In this document: positions 5,209-6,303 of the stretch, piece by piece
How positions within the stretch are numbered: the stretch's first letter is position 1
Layout: each line of letters starts with the position of its first letter
From: CBCXVS01 sp965178525
GTDB lineage: Bacteria > Tectomicrobia > Entotheonellia > Entotheonellales > Entotheonellaceae
Direction of reading: 5' to 3'
Assembly (NCBI GenBank): GCA_965178525.1
Contig: CBCXVS010000368.1
Location: 1 to 6,303 of the forward strand
DNA length: 6,303 nucleotides
Program-made: the position numbers and the translations under genes
The notes under the pieces: generated by a model
What the model saw: the letters and a program-made list of their open reading frames with translations, nothing else
Told to the model about the DNA's origin: nothing
The model's database searches: none

Positions 5209-5890
5209 CGTTTGACGCCAGTGCGATTTCTACCAGCGCGTCGCAAAACGTCGGACCATTGCCAATGTCGCTGAGGCGGTCGCTGGTGAGGGCGTTGGCG
5301 CCTGACCCCTGCCCAATCCAGGGGCCAAACGGCGCGGCGACCGTGCCCGGCATGACGCGGTCGCTCAGCACGGCGCGGTAGGTGACGGCGCCGCGATCGT
5401 TCCACACCTGCACCAAGTCGTGGTCGCCGATGTTCCGGGCGCTGGCATTGATGGAATGATGCCGCTTCCGCGTCAGGAGGCGTAGGGGAAAACGTTGCGC
5501 CAGAGCGGCGTCGGTTTCGGCACTTTCGGCTGGTGGCACATAAATGGGCAATGGCCCATGGCCGGCGCGGGCCAGATCGGCGGAAACAAATTCGAATTTG
5601 CCACTAGGCGTGGGGAAATGGCCGTCGGCAAATGGGGCGTGACCTTTTGGGGGACCGACGCGCGCAACGTGATGACTCTCCAGGTACGAACGCGTGATGC
5701 CGGCTTGCGTGGCCGGTGACGCCTGCAACGCGAGGTCGATCAGCTCGGCGTCACGCAGGCGGAAGATATCGTCGTCGAGACCCAGGCGGGCGGCGAGCAG
5801 ACGCACGACCTCCGCATTACTTTTGGCTTCGCCACATGGCACCATCGCCTGTTGGCTCAGCGAGACATAATGAACCCCCTGGGTCGTGCA
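5051..5890 (-). pseudogene. 5'-truncated molybdopterin oxidoreductase, C-terminal remnant
   Basis: This is the C-terminal third of a DMSO-reductase-family molybdopterin oxidoreductase, normally about 650-750 residues. The frame is open from just after TAA 5891-5893 to the stop at 5051. Numbering from ATG 5845: GEAKSNAEVVRLLAARLGL (5-23), TPSGKFEFVSADLA (79-92), then the molybdopterin-dinucleotide-binding domain RFPLRLLTRKRHHSINASAR (118-137), WNDRGAVTYRAVLSDRVMPG (152-171) and SDIGNGPTFCDALVEI (195-210). Homology continues upstream of ATG 5845 as HYVSLSQQA, so that Met is internal and the true N-terminus, with the iron-sulfur and catalytic molybdenum domains, is gone. The break coincides with the switch to AT-rich DNA near 5890. 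After VEI the last 54 residues are low-complexity and antisense to the membrane gene, suggesting the original stop is also lost. It cannot be an active enzyme. Confidence 0.85.
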
Positions 5891-6303
5891 TTATTCGCTC
5901 GCGTCTTGATTGGGAATCATAAGCTCAACCTTCTTCTATCTTTTCATCAACCATGTTGTCGTACAAACATAAGGAACACCGTAGTATTTTTCTTCCTCTG
6001 GTAAGAGATATCTTTGCATCCCGGCTGAACATTCTATAAATTCTAATGTTTTTAACATATAGTGTTTAAATTCTTTATGGAATTCCATAAAAATATTATT
6101 AATACTCACGATAAAGTAACCGAAGCCACTACCTCTATTGAAACAATCGACGGTAAATTTGAAACTTTCCAGTGACATGTAACCTGGAGAACCGCTATGA
6201 ATAATGTCGGCCGATTTGAGGTACTCAGAAAGTTGCTCCTTCTCATCACTGTTCATATTATTAGAGTTGTTCCTCAATAGCATAAGATCAGGTTCCCTAG
6301 CCC
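5891..6303. other. AT-rich segment with abrupt composition change
   Basis: From about 5890 to the right edge the sequence is clearly AT-rich (roughly 35-40% GC by eye), against about 60% in the adjoining oxidoreductase remnant. The change falls at the point where homology of that remnant stops. No terminal inverted repeats, target duplication or transposase was visible at the boundary, but only one edge is in the window. Confidence 0.6.
5936..6283 (-). CDS. Hypothetical AT-rich small protein
   Basis: This encodes 115 residues from ATG 6283, with the in-frame ATG 6256 (residue 10) as an alternative; GGGAA precedes the first weakly, and GAGGAA lies about 12 nt before the second. I do not recognise the family. 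The sequence looks like a real globular cytoplasmic protein: charged N-terminal helix DEKEQLSEYLKSADII, then SGSPGYMSLESFKFTVD, a hydrophobic strand GYFIVSINNIFMEFH, helix KHYMLKTLEFIE and an acidic turn LPEEEKYYGVP near the end. It has no signal peptide or membrane span. Size, AT-richness and isolation beside a broken gene resemble immunity or other accessory genes brought in by transfer, but no toxin partner is visible. Codon use differs sharply from all other genes here. Confidence 0.6.
   Translation of the reverse strand: MLLRNNSNNMNSDEKEQLSEYLKSADIIHSGSPGYMSLESFKFTVDCFNRGSGFGYFIVSINNIFMEFHKEFKHYMLKTLEFIECSAGMQRYLLPEEEKYYGVPYVCTTTWLMKR

Overview
The window looks like accessory DNA from a moderately GC-rich bacterium. 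An uncultivated lineage such as Chloroflexota or Tectomicrobia is my best guess. The basis is the winged-helix/class III cyclase regulator at the left edge, the membrane protein of the 'TFFTPWHALLYSG' type and the small 'TTTLYDLI' protein; this is family-level impression, not proof. TGA is used as a normal stop by several genes here. No rRNA, tRNA, CRISPR array or complete insertion sequence was seen.

Left part (1-1481): the minus strand carries the 5' part of a large regulator, an OmpR/PhoB-type winged helix joined to a class III nucleotide-cyclase domain. It runs off the left edge. The cyclase domain keeps its fold motifs but has lost most catalytic residues. A gene-free stretch of about 410 bases follows and contains four tandem 11-bp repeats with the spacing expected of an OmpR/PhoB-family operator.

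Middle left (1482-3121, plus strand): three co-directional genes. The first resembles an orphan C-terminal module of a polymorphic toxin. The second overlaps it by ATGA and is a plausible cognate immunity protein. The third is a complete HAD-family hydrolase with its own strong ribosome-binding site. Convergent to these, on the minus strand (3128-3708), are an atypical thioredoxin (WSGPC instead of WCGPC) and a small acidic protein, probably one operon.

Middle right (3709-5208): a regulatory intergenic region holds a perfect 25-bp palindrome, an extended -10 promoter and short leader inverted repeats. It precedes a multi-pass membrane protein gene whose frame is interrupted by an in-frame TGA, apparently at a conserved Trp codon.

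Right part (5051-6303): the minus strand carries a 5'-truncated remnant of a molybdopterin oxidoreductase (only the C-terminal third). Composition then shifts abruptly to AT-rich sequence holding one unrecognised small protein. The mix of broken genes, an orphan toxin/immunity cassette and a composition change suggests a region that has been repeatedly rearranged.
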